A stretch of 64,000 bases of DNA, taken from positions 1-64,000 of the forward strand of contig LLCB01000306.1 of the NCBI GenBank assembly GCA_001414345.1, given 5' to 3'. The notes under the pieces are model-generated. The model did no database searches, was not told the origin of the DNA, and worked only from the letters and a program-made list of their open reading frames with translations. Each line of letters begins with the position of its first letter. The first letter of the stretch is position 1. This DNA comes from Hymenoscyphus infarciens (Eukaryota > Ascomycota > Leotiomycetes > Helotiales > Helotiaceae). This document shows positions 35,252 to 47,724 of this stretch, piece by piece. The position numbers and the translations under genes were made by a program.

Positions 35252-36058
35252 ATGTCGAGAGTCACTCCTCCCGTCACCAAGTTCACCCAAATCATTCGAC
35301 GATCAATCTCCTCAACACCACACGCAGGCCGTCCCTCCAAGCTCCTCGATTCCGAAGTCCGAAATGCATACCTACCCCGCTCCAAACTAGACCTCAAAAA
35401 CGAATGCACAAAACGACAGTTAAAAGTCCACGGCAGTAAATCCGAGGTAAGTTTCCCCTCAAAAAGACCCACACCACATCACGTTGAATATCATCTGATG
35501 CTAACACACCCCAAACAGCTCGTCGAACGACTCGCAGCCTCGGATTTAATCAACTCCCAAAGCTACCACACCATAGGAGGTGCCCACCGACCGATTCCCA
35601 CCCCTCAAACCCCTCTCTATCGAACCATCCCTCTCATGCAAGGCTTCCGCACCTCCGCACCGAAAGCTTCGAGAAGTGATGCCTCTACCATAGAATCATT
35701 CATCTTCCCCGAAATCCCTGAAGCACCACCACTCAATCCCTTCTCCAAACTACGCGTCCCTCTACTCCCTGATAACTACAGTGCCTCGCATGTTGCTGAG
35801 GTGATTGATGAGGCCGTGAGTAGACCGGAGATCAACATTGTTGCTGCACATCCGGAGAATGTTGCACCTTCGGCGATGAGCGAGGTTGTGGGGAATGATG
35901 GGTTGGATGTTGATATTGGGCAATTGGCTGCTAGTGCGGGGATTGTGGAGAGTTCAAACGAGGTGAAAGAGGAGGGGGTTATCAAGGAGCTGTGGAATGC
36001 GGTTGTGGATGATTTGATTGGGGCTAAGAAGGGGGTTCAGCATAAGGTTGCTGTGTAG
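35252..36058 (+). CDS. Mitochondrial SAP-domain protein (AIM34-like)
   Basis: Protein of 244 residues in two exons, 35252-35446 and 35519-36058 (72-bp intron, GTAAGT...AACAG, phase 0). The N-terminus is basic and hydroxylated (MSRVTPPVTKFTQIIRRSISSTPHAG), a likely mitochondrial presequence. A SAP-type helix-extended-helix motif spans the intron: KLDLKNECTKRQLKVHGSKSE joined to LVERLAASD (about residues 44-73). The rest is low in known motifs, with an acidic C-terminal half. AIM34 was named from yeast screens for mitochondrial inheritance; its molecular role is unclear. The longer in-frame upstream extension (from 35081) is poly-Phe/Ser, encoded by the pyrimidine tract, and is rejected. Confidence 0.8.
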   Translation: MSRVTPPVTKFTQIIRRSISSTPHAGRPSKLLDSEVRNAYLPRSKLDLKNECTKRQLKVHGSKSEVSFPSKRPTPHHVEYHLMLTHPKQLVERLAASDLINSQSYHTIGGAHRPIPTPQTPLYRTIPLMQGFRTSAPKASRSDASTIESFIFPEIPEAPPLNPFSKLRVPLLPDNYSASHVAEVIDEAVSRPEINIVAAHPENVAPSAMSEVVGNDGLDVDIGQLAASAGIVESSNEVKEEGVIKELWNAVVDDLIGAKKGVQHKVAV

Positions 36059-37017
36059 TTTCCTCTGTTGTTCCTTCTGTGTTTTCCTGGAGTATTACTT
36101 GTATCGGCTGGAGCTGATGGGTCAGGTCGGAAAAATCGACTTTGGGAGTGGCTGTTTTTGCTGGTTCATGGCTGGCTGGGAAAGAGAGCGTATGAAGTTC
36201 TTATGACTGGATGACATTGTTGGTGGCTACCTATTGCTCATGCCTTTTTCTTCTTTTTCACTTTGGCATTGATGATTGCTTGTCATTAGTTTAATTGCGA
36301 TAGAATGTTTTAATCAAAACTTTATTAATCCCTTGTATTATGTGCTTCTTCTTTTGTACTCTTTTTGTATTCCGGCTTGACTAGGGATTACGATGGTATG
36401 CGTCGTGGTGTTAAGGTTGTGTGCTGGGAGTCAGTAACAATAGTAATTCTATACAAGCGGATTTTCAAGAAACGCCCAGTTCTTGGTTCTATAACAATCT
36501 GCTTTTTGCTGTCTAAAGATGTTTTGTATCATGCTTGAGCAAAGAGGGAGGAATCAGTCTCCGGAAACATTATATCGATTGGATGACTTTTCTTACTCGA
36601 TCCGCTCTGAATTACTGGCCCACAATGGGACGCTGGAAGATGTGAACGAGCGTAATGGAATTCTTCCATTTTTGTAAGAGAGATTCAGCCATTGCTCTGC
36701 GTACACCTACCTGTCTTATCACTCTAGTAAATTTATGACCTTCGCAAATAAGGTCAAATACCCTCCGAGATTTTGTAGTAGGGGCAAGAAGGTTAGAATC
36801 TAGTTCTTCTTAACCTTGTTGGAAAATACCCAACCATCCTAGGCTTTGTATACTAGTATTAAAGCAGAGAGTTTACACAGAACGATGTCCGATTCATTGG
36901 TCAATGGAACTGCTTCAGACCAAGGTTTGCGGTGAGTGATTTGGGTATCAAATTAAAACGTCTACTTCTAGTTTCGGCACTTTTGTTTGGCAACTTTCGT
37001 TCGGCTACCGAAGCCTT
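36059..37017. other. Convergent 3' intergenic region
   Basis: 3' regions of the AIM34-like gene (plus) and the thioesterase gene (minus). Nothing recognised besides short AT-rich stretches. Confidence 0.5.
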
Positions 37018-37476
37018 CTACTTCGGAACCTGCTGGGCCTGTTGAATGAACTTTGTATGTGAAGCCGTAGCCACCATAGCCCCAGGAACCCCCTCAACAA
37101 TCTTGTACACCCGAATAGTCGTAAAAGCCATCGACTTTCCCACCTTATTAGCCGTAGCCTCAATCTCAATCGTCTCTTCCACCTTGGCCGCCGAAAGGTA
37201 GGTGACATGAATATCGACCGAAGCTCCCGTCTTTTCCAACCCATGTGTAGCAATTGCCAACCCACCACTCCAATCCACGATCGCCGCCGTTACTGCACCA
37301 TGTATTGTGCCTCTTGAATTAACATGGTTCTTTCCCAAGACAAGGCGTGCCTTGACTTCCCCTTTGGTCGCGGAGACAAGTGAGATGTCCGAGAATAGGA
37401 AGTCGTAGATGGGACTGTTGCCTTGCATTCGTTGCCAGACACCAGTGACATGTTCCAATTCGCTTGAGGTGGTCAT
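37018..37476 (-). CDS. Hotdog-fold acyl-CoA thioesterase (ACOT13/PaaI-like)
   Basis: Single-exon gene of 152 residues, the normal length of a single hotdog domain. The 4HBT-type core is visible: VNSRGTIHGAVTAAIVDWSGGLAI (HGG-like loop with the helix carrying the catalytic Asp of this family), then SVDIHVTYLSAAKVEETIEIEATANKVGKSMAFTTIRVYK, the beta-strand pattern. Such enzymes hydrolyse medium- or long-chain acyl-CoA thioesters, usually as tetramers, in mitochondria or cytosol. There is no signal peptide; the C-terminus QQAQQVPK gives no clear targeting signal. It is divergent from the fimbrin gene with 663 bp between starts. Confidence 0.9.
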   Translation of the reverse strand: MTTSSELEHVTGVWQRMQGNSPIYDFLFSDISLVSATKGEVKARLVLGKNHVNSRGTIHGAVTAAIVDWSGGLAIATHGLEKTGASVDIHVTYLSAAKVEETIEIEATANKVGKSMAFTTIRVYKIVEGVPGAMVATASHTKFIQQAQQVPK

Positions 37477-38139
37477 CTTGAAGAGTGTATTATCAAGAGG
37501 TAAAGAGGGTGTTCGTAGGGCTGCCTAAAGGATTCGACAGTGGCGGGGGGTTGGGACTCGGGGGTCGTCGTAATCAGCGGCGATGAAGAAGTGAGAGAGC
37601 CTCGAGTTTGGATCTTGGAGAGTGCAATTTGCTCTTGGCATGAAGGCGGTAATTGGGGGAAAGGAGGGACCCGAGGAATCCGAACCGAGTTGTCTATTCT
37701 ATTTGCGTTTTGAGGGTTTTCGCAAGGTTGTGGATGTCAAGGGCGCAGGGAGCTTCGAGGTTTTTTGCCTCCTTGGCGCTGACGCAACTTGGGCTGGCGG
37801 GGTCAATGAAAGCGAGCCTGAGCCTGAAGTTGGAAACAGGAGCCTTCGATGAGGCCTCGACTTACTTCACTGAGTTTTTGGAGACATTCACTACACCTTA
37901 TTCTACTCTTCCCAATCACTCTCTTCTTCCCTTCACTGTGACTTTGGAATATTCCGCAGGAAAGGGGAATATATCAACCAAGAATATATCCCAAACCCCA
38001 ACAACACCACTGCCTCCTCGAATCCTTTTCAGCCCCGCAATCGCAACACAAACCCGAGCAGACCGGCCACAACGGCTTTGACAACCCCCTTTTGTTGGCG
38101 CATTTCGAATCTGCGCTGTTTGGTCAACTAACCGCCAAA
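37477..38139. promoter_or_regulatory. Divergent promoter region (thioesterase / fimbrin)
   Basis: 663 bp between two divergent start codons. Open frames here (37622-38081) overlap in two frames and have no family features. Confidence 0.45.
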
Positions 38140-40303
38140 ATGAACGTAATCAAGCTCGTCAAGTATGCACTTTCCCGACTCCATTTCCTAAAACAAGGGG
38201 TTAAACTAACCTGTTGAATAGGAAGTACCCTCAATTTCAACAGGATGAGATCTTCGGCTTACAAGATGCCTTCCGCAAACTCGATGTCGACGACAAAGGA
38301 TATATCGATGAGGCAACAGCGATTAAGGCGACACAAGCCAGCGAGAGACAGCCATACGATGTGGTCAGACAAGCGTTGAAGGAGGTGGAGTTGGATTCCT
38401 CGAGAAGAGTAGAGCTGGATGACTATGTTGGGGTAAGACAGCTGAATGATTCGAGTCTTGCGCAATATGCTAATTATGATATTTAGCTCGTTTCTAAACT
38501 TCGCGATTCCTCTCCTGCTCAGCAGCGCATGTCCACTGGACCGAAAACTCCAAGTCGTGGGGGTGTAGTATCTCAACAAACTGGGGGAGGACATGCTTCC
38601 AATTCAAGCGTCAGCGGACGTATTCAGGTCCAAGGATCCTCGTCCAATGTCACTCACACAATCAACGAAGATGAAAGAACGGAATTTACTCGTCACATCA
38701 ATGCGGTTCTGGCTGGAGATCCAGACATTGGCTCACGGCTACCATTCCCAACAGATACATTCGAGATGTTTGACGACTGTAAAGATGGATTGGTCCTGGC
38801 CAAATTGATCAACGACAGTGTACCGGATACCATCGATGAACGTGTGCTGAATCGCGCCGGAAGGAAAATCAAGACCTTGAACGCATTCCACATGACCGAG
38901 AACAACAACATTGTTATCGAGTCCGCGAAGGGTATCGGTTGCTCAGTTGTGAACATTGGAAGTGGGGATATCATTGAAGTCCGAGAACATCTTATTCTTG
39001 GTCTGATCTGGCAAGTCATCCGAAGAGGTTTACTTGGAAAAATCGATATCAAGTTGCATCCGGAATTATACAGACTGCTCGATGAGGATGAGACTCTCGA
39101 ACAGTTTCTCAGACTTCCTCCGGAGCAAATTCTCTTGAGATGGGTAAACTACCATTTGAAGGCAGCGAACTGGCCTCGTAGGTAAGCTATTAGAAAAACT
39201 CTTTATTCGAACGTTACTAACAAATAACAGAGTGGCAAATTTCTCTACGGATGTGAAGGACGCAGAGAACTACACTGTTCTGTTAGCGCAAATTGCACCA
39301 GACCAATGTACCCGTGGACCCCTACAAACTCGAGACGTTTTACAGCGAGCAGAGCAAGTATTGCAGAATGCTGATACTCTCGGATGTCGAAAGTTCCTTA
39401 CCCCAACATCTTTGGTTGCAGGAAATCCAAAGCTCAATCTCGCATTCGTCGCAAATCTATTCAACACTCACCCTGCCTTAGATCCAATTACCGAGGAGGA
39501 GAAACTCCAGGTTGACGATTTCGATGCAGAGGGTGAGCGAGAAGCAAGAGTCTTCACTCTTTGGCTTAACAGTCTCGACGTTCAACCTGCAGTCAACTCT
39601 CTCTACGATGACTTGCAAAACGGAACGATCCTTCTACAGGCTTACGACAAGGTCATCAAGGGTTCAGTCAACTGGAGACATGTGAATAAGGTTCCCGCAA
39701 ATGGAAATGAGATGTCGAGATTCAAGGCAGTGGAAAATACTAACTATGCCATCGAACTCGGCAAGCAAAACCGATTCTCGCTCGTCGGTGTTCAGGGTGC
39801 CGATATCACTGATGGACAACGCACCTTGACACTCGGTCTCGTCTGGCAACTCATGCGCAAGGACATTTCCGAGACTCTCTCCGCCCTAGCCCAACGATTA
39901 GGAAAGCGTGAAATCTCCGACGCAGAGATGGTGAAATGGGCCAACGAGATGACACGAAAAGCAGGCAAGAACTCTTCCATCCGTTCCTTCAAGGACTCAT
40001 CCATCGGTACTGGAATCTACCTCTTGGATGTGTTGGCAGGGATGAAGAGCAGCTACGTCGATTATGATCTCGTGACTCCGGGACGAACGGACGATGATGC
40101 GTATATGAATGCGAAGCTTAGTATCAGTATTGCGAGAAAGATGGGGGCTACGATTTGGCTTGTTCCAGAGGATATTTGCCAGGTTCGGAGTCGTCTTGTT
40201 ACAACTTTTATTGGTCAGTTTTTAATTCCCCTTTGGACATTGCATGTTTTGTACTAACTGTTTACTAGGTTCCTTGATGGCGACGCATGAGAAGATGCAA
40301 TGA
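38140..40303 (+). CDS. SAC6: Fimbrin (actin-bundling protein, SAC6/plastin)
   Basis: Actin filament cross-linker of patches and endocytic sites. Five exons: 38140-38162 (23 nt), 38222-38432, 38487-39181, 39231-40213 and 40269-40303; 1947 nt, 648 residues, the normal fimbrin size. The N-terminal EF-hand-like domain has one plausible loop (DVDDKGYIDEAT). Four calponin-homology domains follow: CH1 from EDERTEFTRHINAVL with FDDCKDGLVLAKLIN, CH2 from LLRWVNYHLKAANWPRR, CH3 from REARVFTLWLNSL with YDDLQNGTILLQAYD, and CH4 from MVKWANEMTRKAG to GATIWLVPEDICQ. The last exon encodes only about 11 residues (GSLMATHEKMQ). The very small first and last exons are supported by phase. Confidence 0.95.
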
Positions 40304-43300
40304 GGATGATGATTTTTAACGATGTTTAACGAAGGATTCTGAAATGGGTCTCTTTGGGTGGTTATTTTCGATTGGTGGATTGATGGATGGGCAAGGGGAA
40401 AATGGAGGGACCTCTTCTTTCTTTCTTTCCATAGCGAAGGCATAAAAAGTGCTGGTATGAATAAGAATATCCAAGATTTTTTTTAAATTTTCTCTTTCTT
40501 GAATGGGTTTCCTCGTGGGTGTGTGCATTGAGGTTCGACAATTATATGGGAATTGGTTTACGTTTAGGTGGAATTCTGGTGGGTGTCTTCTTCAATATCA
40601 AGTAGTCAAAGGTAAAGTTCTACTTACCATTTTAAAAACATTGGAAGGAAATTGCAATGTCACAGTACTACAGCAACGAAGTACTAGTAGCTTGCCATGC
40701 GATTTTTTTTCCGTTTTAAAATCGTGGCGTCTAACGATACTTTGTTTAGTACTCCAAACCAAGGTTCCAAATAAGTGCCGGCTCCAGAGAGAGAGGCGGG
40801 TGGGGGAGTCCAGTCTATAAAGATGCGGACACCACAACTCAAGAAAGATTGCTTTGCAGGTAAGTTACTTATAGAAAAGAACACTTCTACGAACCAACCA
40901 ACTTCCCAAACAAACGATAAAAACGCCTTGGTCATTCATTCTCCTTAACCATTCAGTGACTATATTCCCAACCATCACCGCACATAATAAGCCACAAGAT
41001 GGAAATCGGCGTGGACTCCCTGACATATGGTTATTCCACGGTTGTTCCACGGCTGTTCCCTTAAAAGAGATCCGCAAGATGACCTCGACGAAATGTACAA
41101 ATAAATCATTTACTTCTAGAAACCGGCGTCTTACTTTCGTCGTACCCTTACCCTTTCCTGATCTCCTTTCTTCTCTTGGATTTAGCATGGTATCTTACTT
41201 CTGGTATCTTACTTCCAACCTCGACAGAGGAGGATGGAAATACTCATTCTAAGGGAGGGAAGAAGAACGCGAACGGGGTGTTGATTTGGTGGTCGCGGTG
41301 GTTTCGATGAGGAGAAAGAGACTCTTTCGATGGTAAACGAGGTTATGATTCTTTTGCTTTTACATACACGAAATTTCGGGTCAGGAAAAGTTTGCTTTGG
41401 AAGCTTTGCTCAGGAGTCAGGCGAGGTGTATCTTGTTTCTTCGGCACGAACATTGTTCTTGGACTTGGATTTTGTGCTTGGGGAAGCTTTACAGGACGTA
41501 GCGCCAGAATTCGACCTTACAGTGAGTTACGAGTTAAGCTTTTTCCCTTTTAACGATCTTTTATAAACCGTGCGTTTTTAGAATTTTTTTTTTTTACCTG
41601 GAAACTCTTTCCCTCTTTACTTAATAGTGCCGTATGTTATTAGATGCTTAATAATAGCTAACGAGAGCTCTAAACCCCCTTTCTTACTTTATAAACTTTT
41701 TAGGAAGAAAACAAAGACTTTTATATATATCAAAATTTTATAGAAATATATAAAAAAATTTCTTATCGAAAGAGGGGTTTCTAAGAATTAAAGTCTATTC
41801 TTAACACACTTACTTAGAAATAGTGAGAAAGAGAGAGCATCTATAAGAAGATAGAGCGGTTCTTTCTAGCGGGATCTTATCTCTTGAAGAGTACTTTAGT
41901 TTTCTGTTTTCTAGAATAAGTAAGGGGAAAAACCTGGGGGGAAAAAGATGAAAAATAGCACGGTTTATGAAATATCGTTATAAGGGAAGCTTAACTCGTA
42001 ACTCGCTGTACATATCTCGGCTACTTTGAAAGGTTTAAATTCCCCCGTACTGCTAATTATAATAATAGGATTGGATTATTTCTAGATACGGAGCTTAGAG
42101 TGTTTTGATATGTAAGCTCTTGACTCCAACTATACTTTGGCCATTTTTGGAGGTGATGATTTCTTTGGAGCTCAACTTGGACGAGCGAGTTTACTATGCT
42201 TTCGGGGTTGGAACTGTAATTTTTCTGATCGCATTTTAGACCTTTGACCAATTACAGTTATATCATGGCAAGTTGCAGCCTATTCCTTCCAAGTTGGTTC
42301 TGTACGTCTAGAGACATGCGTTCAGATGTTGGTAAAGACTGGGACTTTTTAAGGCTCGAATACTTGGAAAGTGAGTTCCGCTTCGCAACGCGTGCACTCG
42401 TTTACAGTGTTGGCGTTCGATCAAAAGCAGCTCCTTTTAGTGCACCTTTCTAGAGGTATATAACCAATTTGGAAGGGATAAGTTATCAGCCCGCCACTTT
42501 TGAACAGACTTATCCTTGGAGAAGGTAGGCTAGAAGACATATGTTTTACATGACAAACTCGCTCCCTATAGGAGTCAGCGACCTGTAACGGAGAAAAAAG
42601 CTAGTCCGATATTCGTGGACACTGAATACGGGATTGTAAGAGGAAACATGACAAAGCGGTACTAACAGACATGAATACCGCCCTTCTTTCCTTTGTTGAG
42701 ACCTCTTTATTAAGCCCACATAACTCTTGAGGTTTATAAAACTCTTATAAGAAAATATTATTACTATAGCCTGTTTTACATCACTTAATATAAGCTACCT
42801 AGTAACAAACAAGACAGCTTTGAGCAAGAAGCACGATCGTGTCTCTACGATCATTCTAGTAAGCCTTCTTAGTGACACTACATTACTAGAGATTTCTCTG
42901 CTATCAAACTAAAACTATCTCCTAGCGTAACCTGACTTTATTCAGCAAGTTACTCCTGTGTACCCTCGCGTTATGTATACACACGCTGATTATTTAAATC
43001 GCCGCTATCCGCCTGCTCACACTGCTAATAGTCACTCTCGATGTTCTCTAGTAAATTCCAGATAAGAGACTCTTAGCACCACTAGGCAAAGGAGTTTTCC
43101 GACAATTTTTCCGTCTCTTCTTCATCTTCATGGTCCGCTTTTTGCTCGTCATCAACGACACCTATATCAAGTCCAGCAAGTCCAGCAAGCCCAGCCACCG
43201 CTTCCATCCTCTGAAGCTACTTGTACATGTCCTCATCGCATCCTCTCTGACATTTATGCTGTTGGAACACATTGTACTAGCCCGCACGTTTGATGGTATA

Positions 43301-45583
43301 GCATCCAACATCCTTGAACTCGAGTTTATGCATTTTTCTCTTGTCCTTTAACCACGATTAGAATTATTAGTACCTGCTAACCAATCAATCAAAGCAATGC
43401 AGTAGAGTAACTCCCAAACCCTTTGATATCCCCGTTCTCCCCCCCACCCCCCCCGCCTAGTGTTGAAACTAACTAAACTAATGACTTATAATAGATAAAG
43501 AGTTCCTATTTGACAGTAGACTTACTTTTCCATCGAGCCTTAACACTTTTCCTAGTAAGAAAAACAGAACAACTACCTCTTCACCCTACTATGGAGCATA
43601 TGGGTGATACTGCAAGAAACGGAAGGCGCGGCGGAAGATAGGTATTCGTTTGGCAGCCCAAAAGCATCGCGAACTCGAACCTTTGAGACAGAGCTTGAGC
43701 TTGGGGCAATCGGGATTAGTTCTTATCTCGTCTGTTTTGAATTGGGTCGAATACATCCTCTCGGTTAGGGCTTATTTATTTCTGATCCATTGGGCCGCCT
43801 TGTTTCTCTGTGGTTTTTGGACTGGCGAATGGACCTCTGCTTTTTCATGGTCTAAAAAAGGCCGTTTTTATGACGTAAGAGAAGGGGGACTTTGAAGCTA
43901 CCTTGGGAACAAGCGGAAATTGATGGGATATTGTTTTGAGGAGGCTCTAGGGCATGGAATCTGTTTTTCTTAGCTCGGTGGTGAAAGAAACTGCCATTTC
44001 CTGATTCTCTATATGTAAGATGAAAGATAAAAGATTTCCTAGCTAACAAGCGACTCGCATAGCGAATATGCAATTATAACTCACGTACTACAAGCTCACC
44101 TATCGTCTATTAAGGTCCTACACTTATAGCTAGCTTCCTAGATAATACAATACCCGCTTTGCCTACTTTGAGTTTACCTACATACAATTACCTCTCATCC
44201 GTGCTTAGTCTGTAATTCTGTCAAGAAAGTCAAGAAATTCAAATCATTCAACATGTTTCGTTTCGCCTTCGAGATCCTCATGATACTGGAATTACCTATC
44301 AAAAGCACTAAGTAAAAATAGAGAAAACGACATTACTATTGAATTCAGTACGCACGAGAAGGGTCCGAGAACTGGCAATACTGTACTTCATCCCTTCCTT
44401 TCCACTCTATCTCCTATTCCCCAAGCTTCCTCCTTTTCCGTCCCAAAAAACTACAAAGTAACAAGCGCTAAGCATTCAAATAACTCCAGCACCTAGATCG
44501 CAACCCAACATATTGAGAAAAACTCCCGCTACCCATGAAAAACGTATGCAAAGGAGCAGTTCTCAGAATTATAAAGTACATTATACTCACAAAAGAAGCA
44601 CGTCCCCCTAACATTTCACCAAAAGCTCACCCCTATTCTTCCGCTGCCTTGCCTCGAAAAGGAAGGTTAGCAGCGCACCTTTTTTTATTTTATTTAGGAA
44701 AGTCATATATCCCTTGTGTGAGCAATTGATTTCGTCGGGTGTGTCGATAGACAATCAGTTCTGCGCCAGGAAGTAAGTATGTGAGTGCGCAGTAATCCAA
44801 AGAAAAGACCGAAGCCCAAGTCAAGTTGAAAGAAGCGGGTCGTCAAGTCCCAGTTTCAACAACCTGTTTTCAGTCCAGCGTTAGAATGCTCCCCCTGACC
44901 GTGGAAAGCTCTTTGGCTGTCGGATCTCCGTTAGTCACGCAGCGTAAGAAAGAGTGATATACGTTCGGTGTTCTGCAGCACGAGGGGATCGACTCGACCT
45001 ACACGAATCGCGAAGAAAGTAAAGGGGGAAATGCTCTTGTAGCAGTGGACACGAGCGATGATGAAAAGGCCTTGGAAAGCTGGGATTCCACTGTTAAAAA
45101 GGGAAGGCAAATCCTCGTTGATTTCAAGTAAAGCATCGTCCGGGTCAGAACGAATCCTCGTTTACCCAAGTTGACTGACGAAGAAGGTTAGCAAATCTTA
45201 GGAGATCTTGTAAGCAACGTCACGTAGCAATAGCAAGAGTTGGAAAGTCGTGAGAGATTTTGCCTTTCGCTTAAGAGCCAACCCATCTCGAAGAAGTCGG
45301 AAGAATGGAAGGTAGAAGAGTCAGGCCAGTAAATGCTAAAGCTCAACGTTGGATTAAACTCCCAAGCCCATTTTGCGGCTTTCAACCCCATTAATCCACC
45401 AACTGTAACCTCAACATTGGTATCTTTTTTTCGCCTCATCGCTCGCCGTCATCGAAAAAGACCTCAAATATCTACAAGGCAGCAAGAGGGACGAAAAGCA
45501 ACCCCCAAAACTCCATATGTGTAACGCCATCGCCAATGCAGCAAAGTCTAAAGCTCGCACCCCCAGAAACCCACAAAGCTCAT
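40304..45583. other. Gene-poor 5.3-kb region
   Basis: Lies between the convergent fimbrin and aminotransferase genes. It holds a MITE (41520-42008), AT-rich patches (about 42690-42990) and only unsupported short frames. The plus-strand frame 41330-41566 runs into the MITE's left repeat, so a small gene might have been cut there, but no homology is apparent. No tRNA recognised. Confidence 0.6.
41520..42008. mobile_element. Tc1/mariner-type foldback MITE (489 bp)
   Basis: Long terminal inverted repeats: left begins CAGTGAGTTACGAGTTAAGC and runs to about 41574; the right copy (about 41956-42008) is its inverse with a few mismatches and a small gap, ending GCGAGTTACG-type sequence inverted as CGTAACTCGCTG. 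TA dinucleotides flank both ends (41518-41519 and 42009-42010), as for Tc1/mariner insertions. The arms may pair further inward with more mismatches. The centre is AT-rich and has no frame, so it is non-autonomous. Confidence 0.8.
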
Positions 45584-46946
45584 CTAAATATCCTCTTTCT
45601 CGTCAATGACAACGCCCCACTCATGATCTTCCTTTCCGTACATGATGTTCATCAACCATGTCTTGATGAGGTGTGCGTACTCGCCGCTACCATCTCGGGC
45701 CATAGGGATATCGTAATCGACGTCCTTGTAACCGATAGCCGCAACCGGTGCAACGAAGAACTATCCAAAAATTAGTCAAACCATCAGGTAGGTAGGGATT
45801 ACAAAAACTTACTGCAGTACCCGCGCCAAAAGCTTCAACCATACGTCCCTCCTTCACAGCATCAACAACCTCATCCATCGTAAATCTCCTCTCCACAATC
45901 TCCAGAGCCTCCAAGCCCGAAGATCCGTCGGAAAATCTCTCCCGCGCCAATTGGAGGATACTTCGTCGTGTAACACCATCAAGAATAATCTTATCATCCA
46001 AAGGCGCCGTCACAAGTTGAAGCTTCCCCTCCTTCGTTCTCCAAACAACCATAAAGTTGGACGCGCCAGCTTCAGTAACATGACCATCAAGAAGCCAGAG
46101 AACTTGGTGGTAGCCTCGCTCGGAAGCCTCTTTGGTCGCCATTAATGTTGGTCCGTAGTTTGCTCCTACCTTGGCGAAGCCGAATCCACCGGGCCATGCT
46201 CTGACTCCATCGCAGGAGGCAAGCAATCTCATACCCTTGGGATTTTCGAGCTTGGGCATGAAAGTGGCGATGACGAAGAGGGTGGCTTCCTTGGGACTGG
46301 CGACACCGAGGGCACCTCCTGAGCCGATCATGCTGGGTCTGAGGTAGAGGAAGGTTCCTGGGCGGGATTTTGGGAGCCATTTTGGTCCGTCGACGGCGAC
46401 CATGGCGAGGATCAATTTCTCCAGTTCCTTAGGGTCGAATCCAGGGAGCGCAATACGAGTGGATGAGACCAACTACTTTACTATGAGAATGACGTCGGTT
46501 AAAACTCAGCCAAGTGTAAAACTCACCATACGCCTGCAGTTACAATCTGGTCTGAATAATCTCAATTTTCCGTCATATCCTCGGTACATCTTCATTCCCT
46601 CGAAACACTCGGTTGCGTAGTGAAGACACGATGCGGTTGGAGCAAGAGAGAGGTTGCCATATGGTCTCAATTCAGGAGCATCCCATCCGGTGGCTGCTCG
46701 CCAAACGGCGGTAATCATATGATCGGTACATTGGGACGCAGTGTTGATAATTGGATCTCCAGGTTCAGGGACGGTCATAGGAGTCTTGGTCTTGGTAAAG
46801 ATCAATTTCGTAGAATCGAGGGATTGTAAAGTTGACGCAACATTTACGGCGGAAGCAGTCTGGGCAAGCTTCTTCTCCACGGCCGCCGCTGTGAGTTCCG
46901 AGGCCTCCTGGACGACATGTGGTGGGGTGACAGCGGAGGGTGCCAT
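45584..46946 (-). CDS. Branched-chain amino-acid aminotransferase
   Basis: PLP-dependent class IV aminotransferase acting on Leu, Ile and Val (last synthetic or first catabolic step). Exons 46527-46946, 45813-46472 and 45584-45760; introns 54 and 52 bp, all phase 0; 418 residues. Family motifs: CLHYATECFEGMKMYRGYDGKLRLFRPDCN, RPSMIGSGGALGVASP, VRAWPGGFGFAKVGANYGP with the probable PLP lysine, VTEAGASNFMVVW, ITLDGVTRRSI-like ILDGVTRRSILQLA, and EAFGAGTA|FFVAPVAAIGY restored across intron 2. The N-terminus (MAPSAVTPPHVVQEASELTAA) is not strongly basic, so cytosolic or weakly mitochondrial placement is unclear. The ATG at 46946 is preferred; the frame continues upstream over a TAGTG repeat leader. 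Confidence 0.95.
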
Positions 46947-47582
46947 GTTGGAGGAAGGTGGTTTGAACTTTCTGACAGAAAGTGTAGTGTAGTGTAGTGT
47001 AGTGACGGCGTTAAAGATGACAAAGAGACAGGCCAATCAATTCAATTGGATGAGTCAATGGACAAAGTGATTGTAAAATTGCAAAAGCGAAAAAGGAAGT
47101 CGGGAGGGGTACAAGAGACTTTATAGAATTGCGATGGAATCAGAGATTTCCATTGGCGTAGAAAGGGAGTTTCCTTGGTGCTTTCTGGTCTCGTTACCAA
47201 GCGAGTGGATCGGAGGAGGATGGTCTGGGAAGGCGTCTGTCTACCTGCGTATCTCTGGCAAGGTTATCTGCGGCCACTAGCAAAAGAGATCCATGAATGG
47301 CACTTCCGATTCGGCCGTTCGTTTCCACTCTACCCGTCAAAGATTTTGCAAGCATTTGTTTGCAGGTTGAACCACTTGCATTGCTGGCCCTCAATCCATG
47401 CCATGCGGTGGAGATTTCAATACATGGATCCGTAACGGGTCTATAGTTACCAGCACTTGCTACACGCCACCGGCGGCCCAGCTGCAGATGTACTAATAGT
47501 GACAGTGACAGGTACAATAGGACAGCTAAAGAGGAAAGCTGGGCACTTGAGGGGCGATTGGCCGCTGCGGGCAACGACTAGC

Positions 47583-47586
47583 ATAT

Positions 47587-47617
<31 letters not shown>

Positions 47618-47626
47618 ATAGTATAT
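47583..47626. repeat. TA dinucleotide microsatellite
   Basis: Nearly uninterrupted TA repeats followed by a few imperfect copies. Likely length-variable. Confidence 0.9.
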
Positions 47627-47682
47627 TGCCGTGTAGACACAACTCCCGAATTGTCAAGGGCAGCTCATGTGCGACCGGTTGA

Positions 47683-47724
47683 GAGGCTAGAGGCTAGAGG
47701 CTAGAGGCTAGAGGCTAGGGGCTA
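47683..47724. repeat. GAGGCTA heptamer tandem repeat
   Basis: About six copies of GAGGCTA, the last one changed to GGGGCTA. It lies 60 bp from the TA microsatellite. Confidence 0.9.
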
